Source of the DNA: Treponema sp. UBA1240 | GTDB lineage: Bacteria; Spirochaetota; Spirochaetia; Treponematales; Treponemataceae | Direction: 5' to 3' | DNA length: 16,944 bases | Assembly (NCBI GenBank): GCA_002308875.1 | Contig: DBWK01000071.1 | Span: forward strand, 3,988 to 20,931 | Shown: positions 14,099 to 16,944 of the stretch, one piece after another | Numbering within the stretch: position 1 is the first letter of the stretch | Layout: each line of letters begins with the position of its first letter | The notes under the pieces: model-generated | The model's input: the letters and a program-made list of their open reading frames with translations, nothing else | The model's database searches: none | Told to the model about the DNA's origin: nothing | Translations under genes and position numbers: made by a program

Positions 14099-15015
14099 TT
14101 TTAACGGTATGTACTAATCCTACGATACAAAACACTTATCAGCTTGCATCGTTAAAAACCGGCGAAGTAAACCGCATTGCCCAAAAACGCACTGATGTTT
14201 CGGGAAAAGGGATGAACGTAAGCCGCGTTTTGTCTCAGTTGGGCTGTGAGGTGGTTCATCTTACGCAGCTGGGTGGCAGAAACAAGGATTGGTTTTTGAC
14301 CGAAGCTGCAAAAATCGGTGTTTCTGTGCAATATGCGCAGACTGAAGCTGAAATCAGAACGTGTACGACACTGATTGAAACAGACTCGAAACCGCCTGTT
14401 GTTACGGAACTTGTGGAAGAGGGCAACAGTGTTAATATGGAAACGGAAAAAGAGCTCCGTTCTCTTTTTAAAAACGTTTTAAAAACAAAACTGGATGCCG
14501 TAGTCATTTCGGGCAGCAAGGCAAGGGGCTTTTCCGGCAGTCTGTATCCTGATTTTGCGGCGGAAAGTCTTTGTGCCGGTATTCCTCTTATTGCCGACTA
14601 CAGAGGCTGCGATTTGCTTGAAACCTTGAAAGTGTGCAAAAATGCGGGCAAGGGCAGGTTAGTTGTAAAAATCAATGAGTCAGAATTCTGCGGAACATTT
14701 GCCGGACAAGATGCATTACCACGTGATGGCATTTTTGCTAAGATGGAAGAAATCTCCGCTGACTGCCATTGTTCACTGATTGTTACGCGTGGCGAACGAC
14801 CTCTTTTCGCACTGGACGGTAAAAGACGTTATGAGATTGAAAAATACATTCTACCTGACATACATACTCAGAATACAATCGGCTGCGGCGATTCGTTTGC
14901 CGCGGGATTTGTGGCGGAATTTGTCCGGACAGGTGATTTTGAAGCGGCTCTCCGCAAAGGAAGCCTGTGCGGGGCGCTGAATGCGGCAACACTTGTACCG
15001 GGTTCAATAAAGTGA
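14095..15015 (+). CDS. PfkB-family sugar kinase, 1-phosphofructokinase-like, 306 aa
   Basis: The protein is a ribokinase/PfkB fold kinase closest in pattern to FruK/LacC-type phosphosugar kinases. TVCTNPTIQNTYQL at 4-17 resembles the T-x-N-P-A-x-D start, and SGKGMNVSRVLSQLG at 36-50 is the conserved G-K-G-x-N-x-(A/S)-R motif. VVKINESEF replaces the usual KPN-x-x-E. NTIGCGDSFAAGF at 260-272 is the second signature, with catalytic base Asp 266; here Asn and Cys replace the common Asp and Ala of DTxGAGD. It would phosphorylate a sugar phosphate with ATP in the cytosol. No fructose PTS or regulator gene is next to it, so fructose 1-phosphate as substrate is only a guess. The start overlaps the pseudouridine synthase stop (ATGA), and no terminator is evident after it. 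Confidence 0.85.
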   Translation: MILTVCTNPTIQNTYQLASLKTGEVNRIAQKRTDVSGKGMNVSRVLSQLGCEVVHLTQLGGRNKDWFLTEAAKIGVSVQYAQTEAEIRTCTTLIETDSKPPVVTELVEEGNSVNMETEKELRSLFKNVLKTKLDAVVISGSKARGFSGSLYPDFAAESLCAGIPLIADYRGCDLLETLKVCKNAGKGRLVVKINESEFCGTFAGQDALPRDGIFAKMEEISADCHCSLIVTRGERPLFALDGKRRYEIEKYILPDIHTQNTIGCGDSFAAGFVAEFVRTGDFEAALRKGSLCGALNAATLVPGSIK

Positions 15016-15023
15016 TAAAAAAT

Positions 15024-15052
15024 TTGATTTTTGTCTCAAAATTATAGATATT
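15024..15052 (+). promoter_or_regulatory. Candidate promoter of lon
   Basis: TTGATT (15024-15029) and GATATT (15047-15052) are 17 nt apart in an AT-rich 82-bp gap and would leave a leader of about 40 nt. Each box matches the sigma-70 consensus at 4 positions. No CIRCE-type inverted repeat or other heat-shock operator was seen. Confidence 0.35.
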
Positions 15053-15097
15053 TATTTGTAGTAGACATTTTTTTGTATTTTTTGCTTGGAGGCTTTT

Positions 15098-16944
15098 ATG
15101 TCTGATCAGACAATAATTCCGTTTGATAAAACATTATCCAATAAACTGGTTCTTATTCCGCTTGTAAGCCGTCCTATTTTTCCCGGTATTTTTTCGCCGT
15201 TAATGATTAATTCCACGGACGACATCAATGCTGTAGAAAAAGCTTTTGCGGCGGACGGTTTGATTGGTGTTGTCATGATGAAAAACGAGACGGAATCGCC
15301 TGCTGTTTCGGATTTGTATCAGGTTGGAACTGTCGCAAGAATCGTAAAAAAAATAAATTTGCCGGACGGCGGACTTAATGTTTTTATTTCGACTATAAAG
15401 CGTTTTAAGATACGAAAAGTTATCAATGAAAAAGAACCTATGGTTGCAATCGTTGATTATCTTGAAGAAGAAGAGGACGATACCTTTGAGGTAAAAGCCC
15501 TTACGCGCGCGCTTATCAGTGAGATGAAGGAAATCTCGGAGAACAATCCGCTTTTTTCGGAAGAAATGCGCGTAAATATGATTAACATAGATCATCCCGG
15601 AAAAATCGCGGATTTTATAACGTCAATCCTCAATATAGATAAAAAAGAACAGCAGGGTGTACTTGAAATTATAAACGTCCGTCAGCGTATGGAAAAAGTT
15701 CTTGTGTTTATAAAGAAAGAACAGGAATTATTGCGAATTCAGAAGAAAATCCAGAATGAGCTGAACGACAGAGTTGAAAAAAATCAGCGCGAGTACTTTT
15801 TAAAAGAAGAATTAAAGTCTATAAAAGAAGAACTCGGTATGACAACCGACGCTAAAAGTTCCGATTATCAGAAATTTAAGGACAAGCTTGACGCATTCAA
15901 GTTTGAGGGCGAAATAAAAGAAACGGTTGATTCGGAACTTGAAAAATTTGCGCTAATGGATCCTAATTCTGCCGAATTCATCGTGAGCAGGAATTATTTG
16001 GAAACAATTGCAAGTCTTCCGTGGAACGAACCCGTGCCCGAAGATTATGATTTGGGAAAAGCCAAAAAAATTCTTGAAGCTGACCATTACGGACTTGATG
16101 ATGTTAAAAAACGTATAATCGAATATCTTGCCGTTCGCAAACTTAAAAAAGACAGCAAAGGTTCCATAATTCTGCTTGTAGGTCCGCCCGGAGTAGGCAA
16201 GACAAGTCTTGGCCGTTCGATTGCGCGTGCTATGAACAAACCGTTTTTCCGGTTTTCCGTTGGTGGTATGCGTGATGAGGCGGAAATAAAAGGTCACCGA
16301 AGAACTTACATAGGCGCTATGCCCGGAAAAATAATTCAGGGGCTAAAAATTGTAAAGTCCAAGGCTCCTGTTTTTATGATTGATGAAATCGACAAGATGG
16401 GTTCAAGCTATCAGGGAGATCCGTCCAGCGCGCTGCTTGAAGTTCTTGACCCTGAACAGAATGTGGCTTTTCGTGACCACTACCTTGATCTGCCGTTTGA
16501 TGTTTCAAATATTCTGTTCATTCTTACTGCGAATACGCTTGATGACATACCGTCACCGCTGTTGGACAGGGCTGAGATAATAACCCTTTCCGGTTACATA
16601 GATCAGGAAAAGGTTGAAATAGCAAAAAAATATCTTGTTCCACGCAGTCTTGAAAAAAACGGTCTCCAAAAAAATCAGGTTTCTTATTCAAAAGCTGTTC
16701 TGCTTGAGATAGCAAATTCTTATGCCCGCGAAGCAGGTGTACGTAATTTTGAGAAAAATCTGGATAAAATTCACCGCAAATACGCCGCGGAACTTTTTGT
16801 TCAGGAAGACGGCAAAAAGTCAAAAGCAAAAGAGCCTTCGGAAGAAGTTCTAACACGGAAAAAGGAAATACTACGTGAGGATTTAAAGCATTATCTCGGA
16901 AATCCTGTTTTTGACGAAAGCGAAGTTAAAAAAGCGGACAAGCC
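15098..16944 (+). CDS. lon: ATP-dependent Lon protease, 3' truncated by the window (first ~615 aa)
   Basis: Lon is a cytosolic AAA+ serine protease that degrades misfolded and regulatory proteins. The frame from ATG 15098 has no stop before the window ends. GGAGG at 15088-15092, 5 nt before the ATG, is a strong ribosome-binding site. Residues ~10-210 are the Lon substrate-binding (LAN) domain: LVLIPLVSRPIFPG near the start and a VGTVARIVKK strand. A long charged helical region with EKNQREYFLKEELKSIKEEL follows. The ATPase has Walker A GPPGVGKT at 362-369, then FSVGGMRDEAEIKGHRRTY, Walker B VFMIDEIDK with Asp 429-Glu 430, and the sensor segment FILTANTLDDIPSPLLDR. The visible end is the charged small AAA domain. 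The Ser-Lys protease domain lies beyond the right edge, so activity cannot be checked here. Confidence 0.95.
   Translation, partial: MSDQTIIPFDKTLSNKLVLIPLVSRPIFPGIFSPLMINSTDDINAVEKAFAADGLIGVVMMKNETESPAVSDLYQVGTVARIVKKINLPDGGLNVFISTIKRFKIRKVINEKEPMVAIVDYLEEEEDDTFEVKALTRALISEMKEISENNPLFSEEMRVNMINIDHPGKIADFITSILNIDKKEQQGVLEIINVRQRMEKVLVFIKKEQELLRIQKKIQNELNDRVEKNQREYFLKEELKSIKEELGMTTDAKSSDYQKFKDKLDAFKFEGEIKETVDSELEKFALMDPNSAEFIVSRNYLETIASLPWNEPVPEDYDLGKAKKILEADHYGLDDVKKRIIEYLAVRKLKKDSKGSIILLVGPPGVGKTSLGRSIARAMNKPFFRFSVGGMRDEAEIKGHRRTYIGAMPGKIIQGLKIVKSKAPVFMIDEIDKMGSSYQGDPSSALLEVLDPEQNVAFRDHYLDLPFDVSNILFILTANTLDDIPSPLLDRAEIITLSGYIDQEKVEIAKKYLVPRSLEKNGLQKNQVSYSKAVLLEIANSYAREAGVRNFEKNLDKIHRKYAAELFVQEDGKKSKAKEPSEEVLTRKKEILREDLKHYLGNPVFDESEVKKADK

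Noticed and set aside
15017..15041. Possible terminator hairpins after the PfkB kinase (AAAAAT/ATTTTT and TTTTG/CAAAA)
   Set aside because: The stems are 5-6 bp and almost entirely A-T, with no clear T run immediately after. This is ordinary AT-rich promoter DNA.

Overview
The window looks like chromosomal DNA of a host-associated spirochaete of the genus Treponema or a close relative. The main evidence is a gene for the periplasmic flagellar sheath protein FlaA, preceded by an N-acetylmuramoyl-L-alanine amidase gene and a small GerMN-domain gene. From memory, this amidase-GerMN-FlaA order is also found in other treponemes. A SPASM-domain protein and an SpsF/SpsG-type sugar enzyme of spirochaete character support this. 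Coding density is high, base composition is moderately AT-rich, and the largest gap between genes is 98 bp, so no gene-free stretch exceeds 300 bases. I see no tRNA, rRNA, CRISPR array, transposase or phage gene.

Layout. (A) Positions 1-8008 form one + strand run. It starts with the tail of a SPASM (probably radical SAM) protein, followed by a GT2-like glycosyltransferase, an 804-residue three-part enzyme (SpsF-like cytidylyltransferase, SpsG/PseG-like hydrolase or transferase, zinc-ribbon SAM methyltransferase) and an ATP-grasp ligase. The periplasmic amidase, a membrane-anchored GerMN protein and flaA follow. Gaps are very short or overlapping until the 67-bp gap before flaA, which carries its own promoter candidate. 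A strong hairpin terminator closes the run at about 8028-8059. (B) A serine beta-lactamase-like hydrolase with a membrane tail lies on the - strand and converges on that terminator. (C) A diguanylate cyclase gene diverges from it. (D) azlC and azlD (branched-chain amino acid export), a purF-like gene, an RluA-type pseudouridine synthase and a PfkB-type sugar kinase form a compact set. (E) The 5' part of lon runs off the right edge.

How the genes may work together. The first four genes look like an activated-sugar assembly and decoration module: sugar-nucleotide transfer, UDP-sugar hydrolysis or transfer, methylation, ATP-driven acyl/amide ligation and glycosyl transfer. They lie directly upstream of cell-wall and flagellar genes. 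My best hypothesis is that they make or attach an unusual glycan, perhaps nonulosonate-like, for flagellar filaments or the envelope. This is inference from domains and position. The second notable point is a PurF homologue that keeps its phosphoribosyltransferase motif and apparent iron-sulfur cysteines but has glycine where the class II glutaminase nucleophile cysteine should be. The third is that azlC, and less clearly the diguanylate cyclase gene, have a -10 box so close to the start codon that their mRNAs may be leaderless.
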